Source: an uncultured Eubacteriales bacterium
Lineage (GTDB): Bacteria; Bacillota; Clostridia; Oscillospirales; Oscillospiraceae
Length of the DNA stretch: 5,571 nucleotides
Assembly (NCBI GenBank): GCA_900549495.1
Contig: UROL01000138.1
Span: 1-5,571 of the forward strand
Reading direction: 5' to 3'
The notes under the pieces: generated by a model
What the model was told of the DNA's origin: nothing
The model's database searches: none
Seen by the model: only the letters and a program-made list of their open reading frames with translations
Program-made: the position numbers and the translations under genes
In this document: positions 5,570-5,571 of the stretch, piece after piece
Position numbering within the stretch: the first letter of the stretch is position 1
How the letters are laid out: each line of letters opens with the position of its first letter

Positions 5570-5571
5570 TT

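Larger units (their letters stand above)
5375..5571. other. Intergenic region before the next gene
   Basis: No convincing gene is present. Two tiny open frames occur. One is GTG 5455 to TGA 5481 (8 codons, VKAEWIYD) behind AGAGGA at 5445-5450. The other is ATG 5474 to TAG 5542 (22 codons, strongly basic) with no good ribosome binding site. The region also holds a 14-bp hairpin and promoter-like boxes, listed separately. It is most simply the upstream regulatory region of a gene beyond the right edge. Confidence 0.6.

Overview
The window looks like chromosomal DNA of a GC-rich, low-branching Firmicute, most likely a gut Clostridia of the Oscillospiraceae/Ruminococcaceae type. This is an inference from three things: a high-GC coding bias combined with Gram-positive style GGAGG ribosome binding sites and TATAAT promoters; a LytTR response regulator paired with a GHKL kinase; and tandem half-size ABC exporters of a kind common in gut Clostridia. 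The genus cannot be fixed from this sequence alone.

Layout, all on the + strand. Bases 1-118 are AT-rich and hold no gene I can support, only a possible tail of an upstream gene. A 10-bp intrinsic terminator (119-149) closes whatever lies upstream. It abuts a well-formed sigma-A type promoter (TTGTCT, 17 bp, TATAAT; 151-179), whose predicted start lies only about 15 nt before a LytTR response regulator (202-900). Four bases later comes a short GHKL histidine kinase with no membrane sensor (905-1630). Its 3' end is a 21-bp tandem repeat (NSSPKKG at protein level) that runs into a second intrinsic terminator, with the kinase stop codon in the hairpin loop (1617-1647). Two half-size ABC exporters follow, 1678-3477 and 3470-5329, overlapping by 8 nt. 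A strong terminator (5346-5374) ends the unit. The last 200 bases are intergenic, with a 14-bp hairpin (5486-5517) and TATAAT-like boxes that probably belong to the next gene.

How it may work: the kinase and regulator form a two-component pair transcribed from the 151-179 promoter, and the two ABC proteins very probably form a heterodimeric exporter with two intact ATP sites. Because the kinase lacks a transmembrane or extracytoplasmic sensor, its signal must be cytoplasmic or come through a partner protein, possibly the adjacent exporter. The terminator between kinase and transporter is a natural control point: readthrough or a weak internal promoter must supply transporter mRNA. The exporter substrate cannot be told from the sequence. 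I see no lantibiotic, bacteriocin or peptide-maturation gene, and no mobile element, CRISPR array, tRNA or rRNA.
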